Both the position numbers and the translations under genes were made by a program. A stretch of DNA of 41,385 bases. Origin: a virus. The notes under the pieces are model-generated. The model was not told where the DNA came from. It searched no databases and saw nothing but the letters and a program-made list of their open reading frames with translations. The DNA is taken from the IMG/VR virus record IMGVR_UViG_3300020034_000040, positions 1-41,385 of that record; one strand, written 5' to 3'. Below are positions 8,515-15,526 of the stretch, one piece after another (the stretch's first letter is position 1; each line of letters starts with the position of its first letter).

Positions 8515-10452
8515 TCACGCCGCCATCTGTTGGGCGGGTATCTGTGCAGGCGGGAGCGGGGCTCCGCCTCCGGGCGGCGGCTGCTGCGCAGCCTGCTCCG
8601 CCAAAAGCTTGTCGCGGAACGTCTTCACGTCCTCTGCCCACTGAATGACGAGCTCGACTTGCTCATGCGGGGCGCCCTCGCTCTCGAGCCGGTTAATCCG
8701 GTCGATTGCCTGCTTCCAAGCGAGGTCCAGCTGCAGGTACGGGTGCGGCATCGTGCTCGGCGAATCGCCGTCGCGCACGAGCGTGTTGAGCTTTTGCTCG
8801 ATGTTCTTCAGCGCTGCGTTAGAGTCGCCCAGGATGGCGTCAATGTCGGGGAAGTCGAGCAACATCAGGCCTTGTTGAGGCGTGACGAGCTTCTGATTCA
8901 TCATGTCGACGACGCGCTGCAGCTTCGCGCCAGGCGTCTGCGGCAAAAGGTTCGTCGGCCAGCACATCAGGTGCCACTTGGAGTCGTCTAGGTCGACGTC
9001 CTTCCACTTGATGCGCTTGAGGTCCTTCGCGCTGCCCCACATGACCTCGAAGTCGGGCACGTGCTCGGCCAGCATTCGGATCGCTTCGATGCAGATGTGC
9101 GCCAAGTCGATATGAAAGTCCTCCCAGGCGCGGAACACGTCGGTGTGCCGAATCGACTCGGTGTCTTGCAGCGCCTGGATTGCCACAGCCGCGTCAATGC
9201 CGGCGGGCTTCTTCGCGCTCGCGCTCAGCTCGCTCACGCCCTCTTGCTCGAAACACCACGTGATAATTCGCTGAATCTGCGCGATGTATTCAGCCGGCAC
9301 GCTCTGTGGGGTGATGTACTGAATCGACGAGCCGGGCGGGCCGCTGCCTTCGATGATGCTGGCCCAGCTGTTGTTAATCTTGTCGGTGTTGATGCGCGCT
9401 TGCTTGTTGACGTAAACGAGCGGGCGCGCGTGAAGATTCATGATGCCGTCCACGCGCTTGAGCATGCGGTTGATGCTCAGCTGTGCGCCGATGAGGCGCT
9501 CAGGAACGGACTGCGACCAGAAGCCACGACGGCGCTTCTTCGGGCGGTAGAAAGCGATCGGCGGGTGGTTGAAGGGCCAGGCCTCGTCAGCGAGCGCCAT
9601 GCGCTCAGAGTCACCATTCACGAGCACGATGGTGTGGCGGCCGTCGTGCTGCTTGCCAATCTCCCAAGCCTCGGGCTTGGAGCGGTCGACGCGACCAGAG
9701 GGCAAGTGCCACAGCTCAGCGACCACCACGCGGTCGCTGGTCTCCTCCTCGCTCGGCTGCTCGTCCTCGTCATACATCTCGGTGGGCGCAGGCGCCGCAT
9801 TCCGGATGGCTTCCAGCGTCTCTTCGGGCTCTTCTTTGCAGAAGTCGAGCAGCTCAGCGCGGTCGACAGTCGTCACCACGGCCCAATTCTTGGGCTTGCC
9901 CAGCTGGGCGTCGCGCTTGTCGACGTACACATCTTGCGCGCGGATGCGCTCGAGCAGCACGCGCTTATTGGCGTAGTCCGGCGTCACCTTGCAGGCGCCA
10001 GCCTCAGAGGTCTCACCGTCCCAGCAGATGTGCTGGCCAAGCTCGCCGTAGATGCCGGCCTCTTGGAACAGGCCCTCGGTAGCCTGCTGCATGCCCTGCG
10101 CGTCCTCGCGCTCTTTCCACTGCCCGCGCTGGGTCAGAAAGAAAGGCCGGACCTTGTTCTGGTACACGTGCGACGCGCGCGTGTCGACGACAGAACCAAT
10201 CGCGTTGAACGTCGCCGGGTCCATGCCCCACGTCGTCGCCGCAAGCAGACCAAGCTGGCGCGAAGCGTTGCCCTCGTACAGCGCCAAGCAATCGTCCGCG
10301 CGCTCGCGGCGCTCGGTCGCTTGTTTGCCGTAAAGACCGCTCGCCCACTTCCAAGCGAGCTGCGCCACCTCGTCCCCCTTGGCCCGGTGCCAAGGCTCTC
10401 TCGAGAGTGGAGGCGACTTCTTTACGCCGCGGTCACGCTGTTTCGACGCCAT
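8515..10452 (-). CDS. Portal protein
   Basis: 645 residues, with the place and features of the dodecameric portal through which DNA is packaged. A stem/clip-like middle region (INRMLKRVDGIMNLHARPLVY) is followed by SIQYITPQSVPAEYIAQIQ and a long helical segment with VSELSASAKKPAGIDAAVAI. The C terminus ends in a Pro/Gln-rich tail. It follows the large terminase and precedes the scaffold gene. The start is ATG at 10452. Confidence 0.85.
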   Translation of the reverse strand: MASKQRDRGVKKSPPLSREPWHRAKGDEVAQLAWKWASGLYGKQATERRERADDCLALYEGNASRQLGLLAATTWGMDPATFNAIGSVVDTRASHVYQNKVRPFFLTQRGQWKEREDAQGMQQATEGLFQEAGIYGELGQHICWDGETSEAGACKVTPDYANKRVLLERIRAQDVYVDKRDAQLGKPKNWAVVTTVDRAELLDFCKEEPEETLEAIRNAAPAPTEMYDEDEQPSEEETSDRVVVAELWHLPSGRVDRSKPEAWEIGKQHDGRHTIVLVNGDSERMALADEAWPFNHPPIAFYRPKKRRRGFWSQSVPERLIGAQLSINRMLKRVDGIMNLHARPLVYVNKQARINTDKINNSWASIIEGSGPPGSSIQYITPQSVPAEYIAQIQRIITWCFEQEGVSELSASAKKPAGIDAAVAIQALQDTESIRHTDVFRAWEDFHIDLAHICIEAIRMLAEHVPDFEVMWGSAKDLKRIKWKDVDLDDSKWHLMCWPTNLLPQTPGAKLQRVVDMMNQKLVTPQQGLMLLDFPDIDAILGDSNAALKNIEQKLNTLVRDGDSPSTMPHPYLQLDLAWKQAIDRINRLESEGAPHEQVELVIQWAEDVKTFRDKLLAEQAAQQPPPGGGAPLPPAQIPAQQMAA

Positions 10453-10831
10453 TCATCTCCGCGAGAAAGTGCTGCCTGCAGTGGGGACTGCCCAAGTGAC
10501 CAGCAGGCGCGCTGCAACCGCGAGATACGCAAAGGCCCTTCGCGCGCTTCTCTTCGCGCTCTTTCTCAGCCTCAGCATCGGTCTTTCCCTCATCGCTCCC
10601 GCCTCCAACGAATTGGTGTGCCGGGTCCAGCTCCACTTCGAGCTGGAGCTCACCGCGCGCAATCCAAACGCGCTTCACGCCATGCTCGCGCATGTGCGCC
10701 GTCACCTCTTTCAAGAGGCCTAGAGTGGCCGCACCGCGCGGCTCGGGCTCGGACACGCCGTCGAATGTGCCTGACCGCGCAACGCTAGACCCACATTCTA
10801 GCCGGCTAGCCTGCTCGCGATGGTCTCCCAT
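10433..10831 (-). CDS. Small Cys-rich protein between terminase and portal
   Basis: Up to 132 residues. The C-terminal half has Cys and His spaced like a small zinc site (CVSRGC, then SPHCRQH) after a charged helix (DEGKTDAEAEKEREEKR). The middle (HMREHGVKRVWIARGELQLEVEL) looks folded. It overlaps the 3' end of the terminase gene by 34 bases from the ATG at 10831. Later starts (GTG at 10753, ATG at 10693) would avoid this. It overlaps the portal start by 20 bases. I do not recognise the family. Confidence 0.6.
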   Translation of the reverse strand: MGDHREQASRLECGSSVARSGTFDGVSEPEPRGAATLGLLKEVTAHMREHGVKRVWIARGELQLEVELDPAHQFVGGGSDEGKTDAEAEKEREEKRAKGLCVSRGCSAPAGHLGSPHCRQHFLAEMNGVETA

Positions 10832-12336
10832 TGGTCCTTGTTCTTCGCATCGTCGACCTCAGCAAGCGCTCGCTTCAACCGACGGTCTCCGCCCAGCTCG
10901 TCGCTCAGCGGTGGCATTGGTGGGTGCGCAGCAAACAGCGCGAGCGGCGGCACGTAATCCCCGTGGCGCCCGTCCGCCGTGCGCGCGAGCTTCACGCGGT
11001 GCCCCGCCATGGTCGCGCGCTTTTGCGTCGAAACCAGGTCGCTGCGCAGCATCGGCTCGGGCGGAAGCTCGAGACAACCATTGGAGATGATGAGCTTAAG
11101 CGTCTCGCACATCTCCAGGAACTGCTCGGTGTTGTAATTCACGCTCTGCAGCGTCAAACCGTGCCGCTCGGCGATCACCGCCAGTAAATCTACGGCGTAC
11201 TGGTCGGTAATGAGGTGCGAGACGCCGTATTCGGTGCAAACCGAGGCAATCTCTCCAAAGACATGGTCCGCATTGAGCGGGCTTGCCTTGGAACCAATCC
11301 ACTGGCGCGCTAGCGCAATCTTGTAGACCGGCATGGCCCCGCCTGGCCCGCCGAAGCCCGTACAGGTCCCAATCGTGAGCGTCCAGCCGTTGCCGCGCGT
11401 CGCCGGGTCCATCATCGCCACGTATTGCAGCCGATCGTCTGGCGGCAGCACGAGCGGCAGCTCCCGAATCGCCCGCTCAATCTCGACGGAGCTGAAAAAA
11501 GCCTCCTCGGAGTCCAGGAACTCGCAAAGGACGTTGATTCGCCAGCTCGGCTCGTCGCTAGTCCTGAGGTATTCGCAGAACTCCGGCGTGTAGTGCACCG
11601 GATTCATCACCGGCCCCGGCGCCTTCACCACCAGGCATTGCGGCGTCGGCTTGCCGAAGCACTTTTTCACCAAGTCGTGAATCGGGCCCATTGGCGCGTA
11701 GGGCGAGCCGATGTCCAGAATCTGCCCGCCCCTCAGCACGCGCGCGCGGACAGCGCGGCGCGCCTCGTCGAGGTTCTTGACGCCGCCCGAAGCATTGGCC
11801 ATGCGCGTGGCTTCGTCGAAAACGACCGTGGCGAACCAGCGGGAAACAAGCGTGCTGGCGTGCTTGGCGAGCGGCACCACCTTTACCTCGACCGGGACGC
11901 CAGTCGGGTGCCGTAACCACACCGAGTCATCCGTTGGCTCTTTGATGAGTAGCTGGCGCAGCAGTGGCCGCTGCTTCACGTTCAGCGAGATGTGATTAAA
12001 CGTGGCCTTGGCCGCGTCCATGTCGGTGGACACCACCGGTACGCGCGGCACGTCGCCGGAGCTGAGCTTGCTCACGTCGCAATTCTGGCTAGCCCGCACG
12101 GAAGCGGCCGCGACAATCATGCTCTTGCCACCGCGCTCCGCGCCGAGAATGACCATCTCCTTCGGCATCCCGAGCAACGGTCGCACGCCGCCAAAAGCGG
12201 TCCGTACATCGGCGTCGTTCCACAGGTCGCCTAGGTCAATGCCGTCACTTGCGCGGCAGATTGCCCGCTGGACGTTCGTGGCATTCTCGATGCCGAAGCC
12301 GTCGCGGCTCGTAAAGAGCCGCTCGAGCGTAATCAC
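10798..12336 (-). CDS. terL: Terminase large subunit
   Basis: 512 residues. ATPase motor: Walker A-like GAERGGKS at residues 65-72 and Walker B VVFDEA at 171-176. Nuclease domain: acidic residues at D310 (AMMDPATRG), D378 (LITDQY) and D460 (RHGDYVPPLA), the usual RNase H-like triad. It cuts concatemers and drives DNA into the prohead through the portal. The start is GTG at 12336, coupled to the gene before it as GTGA. Placement before the portal is standard. Confidence 0.92.
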   Translation of the reverse strand: MITLERLFTSRDGFGIENATNVQRAICRASDGIDLGDLWNDADVRTAFGGVRPLLGMPKEMVILGAERGGKSMIVAAASVRASQNCDVSKLSSGDVPRVPVVSTDMDAAKATFNHISLNVKQRPLLRQLLIKEPTDDSVWLRHPTGVPVEVKVVPLAKHASTLVSRWFATVVFDEATRMANASGGVKNLDEARRAVRARVLRGGQILDIGSPYAPMGPIHDLVKKCFGKPTPQCLVVKAPGPVMNPVHYTPEFCEYLRTSDEPSWRINVLCEFLDSEEAFFSSVEIERAIRELPLVLPPDDRLQYVAMMDPATRGNGWTLTIGTCTGFGGPGGAMPVYKIALARQWIGSKASPLNADHVFGEIASVCTEYGVSHLITDQYAVDLLAVIAERHGLTLQSVNYNTEQFLEMCETLKLIISNGCLELPPEPMLRSDLVSTQKRATMAGHRVKLARTADGRHGDYVPPLALFAAHPPMPPLSDELGGDRRLKRALAEVDDAKNKDQWETIASRLAG

Positions 12337-12497
12337 CCGGTCAGGGCCTTTTTAGCCGCCAACACGATGATGCGCCGAGCCGCGTCGCGCTTGGTCGCGG
12401 AGCCCTTTACGGCCTCCACCACCTCACCGACGAGCTCAATCACTGGCGGAGCTAGCCGCTCGATAACATGAAGAATCGCGAGCGGGCTACTTGCCAC
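12333..12497 (-). CDS. Small hydrophobic/amphipathic protein
   Basis: 54 residues from GTG at 12497, with GGAGG nine bases upstream and an 11-base overlap with the preceding gene. It consists of amphipathic helices (ILHVIERLAPPVIELVGEVVEAV) and a basic C-terminal helix. I do not recognise it. It is coupled to the terminase start (GTGA). The frame extends upstream to 12599, but that part overlaps the preceding gene and has shadow-like composition. Confidence 0.5.
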   Translation of the reverse strand: MASSPLAILHVIERLAPPVIELVGEVVEAVKGSATKRDAARRIIVLAAKKALTG

Positions 12498-12699
12498 GGC
12501 ATGAAACCTCCAGCGCGTCCAGCCTATCGAGGCAGCTCTGTAGCGCAGCGCACGCGCGCACCGGAGTCGGCGCGCAGAGCGCCTCGCACTCAGCGACAAT
12601 GGCAGCCGAGCGAGCTACCACCGCGTCAGGGTCGCAAGGCGCAACGTCTCTCGCGGCGCACTCGAACAAGAGCAGCGCGGACAGAGCCAGGTAGCGCAT
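12487..12699 (-). CDS. Small exported Cys-rich protein
   Basis: 70 residues with an N-terminal signal-like segment (MRYLALSALLLFECAA), then a Cys-rich domain with seven further Cys (PCDPD, ECEALCAP, RACAALQSCLDRL, VSCRGK). Paired Cys and export suggest disulfides outside the cytoplasm. A lipoprotein is possible (FEC as lipobox) but the motif is poor. The start overlaps the previous stop (TAATG). Function unknown; late expression and export would suit lysis or surface exclusion. Confidence 0.55.
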   Translation of the reverse strand: MRYLALSALLLFECAARDVAPCDPDAVVARSAAIVAECEALCAPTPVRACAALQSCLDRLDALEVSCRGK

Positions 12700-13127
12700 T
12701 ACTTGCTCTTCTTCGGCCGTCCGCCCTTGTTCTTCTTCAGAACGCCCGGGGGCGCGATCGTGGTCTGAATGGGGGAGGGCTTCGGCGCCTCCGGGACGGC
12801 GGGAGCGATATCACTCTGGGCACCCTCGGGCGCCGAAGGTTCTGGCTCGACCGCAGGCGCCTCGGGCGCGCTCTCGACCGGGCTGCCCGGATAGTGCAAG
12901 CGGCCCTTGGCGACGCAGTCACTGAGCTGGATGCTGGTCAGGTGCAGCACGAGGCGCTTGTCGTCGAAGTCGTTCACGCCGTCCGTCAGGACTTGGACGT
13001 TGTAACAGCTGCCCCAAGAGCGCACGACCACAGCGGGACGTGACTGGCCGACTGCCTGCTTCTTGCAGTGGTCGGAAGCCTGGTACGTGTACAGCAGCTG
13101 ACTGCCGACTTGAGCGGGTTGGGTCAT
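12699..13127 (-). CDS. Unknown protein with Pro/Ala-rich linker and basic tail
   Basis: 142 residues. The N-terminal 80 residues look like a small beta fold (SRPAVVVRSWGSCYNVQVLTDG). A Pro/Ala/Glu linker and the basic tail KKNKGGRPKKSK follow. GGRPKK resembles an AT-hook, so DNA contact is possible. It is coupled to the preceding gene by ATGA. I do not recognise a family. Confidence 0.55.
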   Translation of the reverse strand: MTQPAQVGSQLLYTYQASDHCKKQAVGQSRPAVVVRSWGSCYNVQVLTDGVNDFDDKRLVLHLTSIQLSDCVAKGRLHYPGSPVESAPEAPAVEPEPSAPEGAQSDIAPAVPEAPKPSPIQTTIAPPGVLKKNKGGRPKKSK

Positions 13128-13558
13128 GACGGTACGTGCTCCTGAACAATCTCGCCCAGAGTCAGCGTCGCGTCGGCGCGCTGCTTCTGGAATTCAACCT
13201 CGCGGACGACAAGCGCCCGCTCACAGATGAGCGTTAGTAACTCTTGAAACGGGGACCCGGCCGACTTCTCAGCCGTGAAGATTGCCTCGTCGAACGTGAA
13301 ACCCGTGTAATAACGGCGCCTCTCGGCATCCATCAGCCCGATGCGATAGCCCTGGTTCGTGACGTTCGGCCCCATGAAGAAGCAGCCGAGCCCTGCACCC
13401 TTCAGCTGCTCGTTGATGCCGCGCACGAATGCGTGAATGAACTCGCCCTCTTCTTGGCTCCGCGGGTCTTGAGCGACCACCAGGTCCAGATACTCGGGCA
13501 GCTTGCTCTCGAACATCTGTCGCTGAAGGTCGCGCTTGCTGGGGGGCTTCCTACTCAC
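13124..13558 (-). CDS. Unknown protein, late operon
   Basis: 144 residues from GTG at 13558, chosen because GAGGGG lies six to seven bases upstream and the start slightly overlaps the Tad1-like gene. An ATG at 13579 in frame overlaps more. The N terminus is basic (SRKPPSKRDLQRQMFESKL). A mixed alpha/beta body follows (LGCFFMGPNVTNQGYRIGL). I do not recognise it. Confidence 0.5.
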   Translation of the reverse strand: MSRKPPSKRDLQRQMFESKLPEYLDLVVAQDPRSQEEGEFIHAFVRGINEQLKGAGLGCFFMGPNVTNQGYRIGLMDAERRRYYTGFTFDEAIFTAEKSAGSPFQELLTLICERALVVREVEFQKQRADATLTLGEIVQEHVPS

Positions 13559-13871
13559 GGTGCGTCCCCTCAACCGCACGCTCCTCGCGCTTGGCGGTCC
13601 GGTGCTGGCACCAATGGAGCGCCTCTTCGAGCTTGGTGATCGCGAGCGCGTTCTCCCGGCACTTGAACTTCGAGGCCTGGTAGTACTCGAGCCGGTCGAG
13701 CGCCGCCTGAATCACGCCCTCGACGAAAGCCCCGTTCGGCTCTTTGCGCTCGCCGTCACGGCCAAGCGGGCCGTTCTGCCAGCTAATCATGATGCCGGTC
13801 CCGGTCGTGGCACCGCCCGCGGGATTGCCGTTTTCGTCGTTGAAGTGTTGGCCGTTAATTGATTGTTTCAT
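13551..13871 (-). CDS. Acb2/Tad1 hairpin-domain protein, candidate Thoeris anti-defence sponge
   Basis: 106 residues. The C-terminal half carries the pattern NGAFVEGVIQAALDRLEYYQ, then CRENALAITKLEEALHW, RTAKRE and VEGTH, which I associate with the Acb2/Tad1 hairpin-domain family. Tad1 proteins bind cyclic ADP-ribose signals made by Thoeris TIR enzymes and keep them from the effector. N74, R91 and R95 are spaced i, i+17, i+21, with aromatic Y64 ten residues before N74. I recall that spacing for Tad1 ligand residues, but this must be checked. The gene starts ATGA-coupled in the late operon. A non-defence role for the fold is possible. Confidence 0.6.
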   Translation of the reverse strand: MKQSINGQHFNDENGNPAGGATTGTGIMISWQNGPLGRDGERKEPNGAFVEGVIQAALDRLEYYQASKFKCRENALAITKLEEALHWCQHRTAKREERAVEGTHRE

Positions 13872-14653
13872 GTGGATAGTTCTCCGAAGGCGTCTTCGAG
13901 CGCCGTGCTCTTGCCCGGCTTCTTGTTGCGGCGGCTCTGCGCCTCTTTCGCGCAGAGCTCATGAGCGGCGAGCAGGTTCTGGCGGCTGGCGTTCTGCAGC
14001 TTGGAGCTGGACTCGAACAGGCCAGTGACAGTGTTGAGGGCGGAATCTTCGCCCGGGGTCTCGAGCAGCTTCACCGCCTCGCGGTACAGGTACTCAGCGG
14101 ACGCGGCTTGAAAGCTGGCGAACTTCACCATCAGCGCCGGGGCGGGCCCGCACTCACCACCGCCAACGTCACGCGCGAGGCGCTGAACGTGGAAGCGATG
14201 AAAGGTCTGCGCGATGGCCTTGAAGTGCTTGAACTTGACGGTCTCCGGGATGCCGCACTGATTCAGCAGCTTGTTCGTGTCTTTTTTCGCCGCCCCGCCG
14301 AGCTTGGCGAAAGCATTCCCCGGCGCGAATCGATGCTTCCCCTTCGCGCCTTGGAGCATAACCGGCTCGCGGGTCGGAAAGATTTGTTCGGCGGGAATCG
14401 GCGCGTGTGGGGCCCCTGGCCCAAGAGCCCCCCCCGGGGGCAAATCGGGGATCGGGTCGGCGTTCCGTTCAGGGCGGAATGGTTCCAGCTGAGACGGAAT
14501 CGCTTCCGCTGAGGCTGGATTCCGGCGCATCGGCGGCTCGTTTTCCCCGTATTCGTCAGGGTCAAACGGTATCCCAACAGGAAGGTGAGCGGCCGCTAGG
14601 ACCTCTACACGAGGCTTTCCTGCTCCGTTGCCATGTCCTTTGACGAGCGCCAC
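13868..14653 (-). CDS. Candidate small terminase subunit, first late gene
   Basis: 261 residues from GTG at 14653. Residues 1-90 are Pro-rich and probably disordered. The rest is helical (LLNQCGIPETVKFKHFKAIA, KFASFQAASAEYLYREAVKLL, SSKLQNASRQNLLAAHELCA). First place in an operon that leads to the large terminase, and a helical body, make a small terminase the best guess. No clear helix-turn-helix is visible, so this is positional inference. Confidence 0.45.
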   Translation of the reverse strand: MALVKGHGNGAGKPRVEVLAAAHLPVGIPFDPDEYGENEPPMRRNPASAEAIPSQLEPFRPERNADPIPDLPPGGALGPGAPHAPIPAEQIFPTREPVMLQGAKGKHRFAPGNAFAKLGGAAKKDTNKLLNQCGIPETVKFKHFKAIAQTFHRFHVQRLARDVGGGECGPAPALMVKFASFQAASAEYLYREAVKLLETPGEDSALNTVTGLFESSSKLQNASRQNLLAAHELCAKEAQSRRNKKPGKSTALEDAFGELST

Positions 14654-14758
14654 AAGGCCCAGAATCAGGCCATTGAGGCGTCACGACCCACAATCGCGCG
14701 CCAATTGAGACGATTCAAACACCAAACAGCATGAATCAGGCTGTTTTTGGCTCTGAAA

Positions 14759-14777
14759 GCCGGCTGGACGAGCCGGC
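14759..14777. promoter_or_regulatory. GC-rich hairpin upstream of late operon
   Basis: Perfect 7-bp stem GCCGGCT/AGCCGGC with a 5-base loop. Read on the minus strand it is followed only by TTTC, so it is at best a weak terminator. It lies about 105 bases before the first late gene and could be a leader structure or a regulator site. Confidence 0.4.
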
Positions 14778-14788
14778 GGCGGCGTGGT

Positions 14789-14840
14789 GGGTCAATTTTG
14801 ACCCTGCCAAGGTGTCGTTTGAGTGGGTCATTCCAGACCC
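14789..14840. promoter_or_regulatory. Paired palindromes, candidate late-operon operators
   Basis: GGGTCAA-TT-TTGACCC at 14789-14804 is a perfect palindrome. A weaker GGGTC-6-GACCC lies at 14825-14840, starting 36 bases further on. The spacing and the position upstream of the late operon suggest a dimeric regulator. The same GGGTCA/TGACCC core occurs in the hairpin beside attP (29236-29271). Confidence 0.4.
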
Positions 14841-14914
14841 AGGTAGTTCGGCAGAGCGCGCCCCACAATCCACACCGTCGCACCACTACACCCTCACTTC
14901 AATCAAACCCCTCA

Positions 14915-15086
14915 TGTGCTGCCAGCACGTGTGCTGGTTTGGTGTGCTGCTCCCCTAAAGGGGGGAGCAGGCAGCACACGCAATAACCTCGGGGCAGCAC
15001 ACGCAGCACACGCAAAAACCCCGAGCAGCACATAAGCAGCACACGCAGCACATTGGATTTTTGGCTGCAGCACACAAAGCAGCACA
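14915..15086. repeat. GCAGCACA iteron array, candidate replication origin
   Basis: GCAGCACA occurs in direct orientation at 14971, 14994, 15003, 15025, 15036, 15045, 15067 and 15079, and inverted (TGTGCTGC) at 14915 and 14943. Steps between direct copies are 23, 9, 22, 11, 9, 22 and 12 bases, near one or two helical turns, so bound proteins would lie on one face. A hairpin CTGCTCCCC-6-GGGGAGCAG (14947-14970) and a short T-rich run (15056-15063) lie inside. The primase-helicase gene is close by. Iteron function is inferred. Confidence 0.55.
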
Positions 15087-15106
15087 GTCTACAGCCCAGA
15101 TACGCT

Positions 15107-15526
15107 ATGTTTTCAGGAATGAGGGGTGTGCTGTTCATTGTGCTGTCTATGCTGCTGGGCGCTTGTCACACCGGTTATGACCCCAGCTGGGAGCGCACCG
15201 TGAGCCCGTCTGGCCGTCCGGCATTCATTCTTGAATGCAGCCGCACTGCATGGTGCATCGAGCTAGCTGGAGACCTTTGCCCCCGTGGCTACAGCGTTCT
15301 CAGCACCGGCACGCAAGGCGACTACGACCCAGCCAATCAAGTTGTAGAGAACACTGCTGCAGCCGCCACAGGGCGATGGCCTGCAAACATGAGCCGCAGC
15401 GTTAGCTACGCTGCCATTGAATGCGCGCGCCAAGAATCACCCAGCCTGCCACCGAAAGTCACGGTTACGAAGAACGCGCCGCCGCCCATGCTGCGAAAGC
15501 CGGTCGCGGTCGACTCTGGGCTCTAG
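15107..15526 (+). CDS. Phage-encoded lipoprotein
   Basis: 139 residues from ATG at 15107; ATG at 15119 is an alternative, as neither has a strong ribosome site. The hydrophobic signal GVLFIVLSMLLGAC ends in a lipobox (LLGAC), predicting a lipid-anchored protein with a mature part of about 120 residues containing several Cys (ECSRTAWCIEL, LCPRG). It is the only plus-strand gene in the left half of the genome besides the IS genes. It ends in a CTAG shared with the oppositely directed primase stop. A lone lipoprotein is typical of lysogenic surface-exclusion or moron genes; that role is inferred. Confidence 0.7.
   Translation: MFSGMRGVLFIVLSMLLGACHTGYDPSWERTVSPSGRPAFILECSRTAWCIELAGDLCPRGYSVLSTGTQGDYDPANQVVENTAAAATGRWPANMSRSVSYAAIECARQESPSLPPKVTVTKNAPPPMLRKPVAVDSGL

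Larger units (their letters stand above)
14654..15106. other. Non-coding switch region between late operon and lipoprotein gene
   Basis: About 450 bases without a convincing gene. From left to right it holds a GC hairpin (14759-14777), two GGGTC/GACCC palindromes (14789-14804, 14825-14840), inverted TGTGCTGC copies, a GC-rich hairpin (14948-14971) and an array of GCAGCACA repeats to 15086. A minus-strand frame at 14665-14886 has Arg/Trp-rich shadow composition and spans the palindromes. The region should carry the late promoter and probably the replication origin. Confidence 0.6.

Noticed and set aside
9061-10788. Plus-strand open frame of 575 codons opposite the portal gene
   Set aside because: Shadow of the portal gene; composition is poor in Lys and rich in Arg and Leu, and it has no place in any operon.
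14665-14886. Minus-strand 73-codon frame upstream of the first late gene
   Set aside because: Arg/Trp-rich composition, no ribosome site, and it covers the palindromes; more likely regulatory DNA.
14947-14970. Intrinsic terminator at the CTGCTCCCC hairpin
   Set aside because: No T-run follows on either strand, and no gene ends close to it; kept as part of the origin candidate region.
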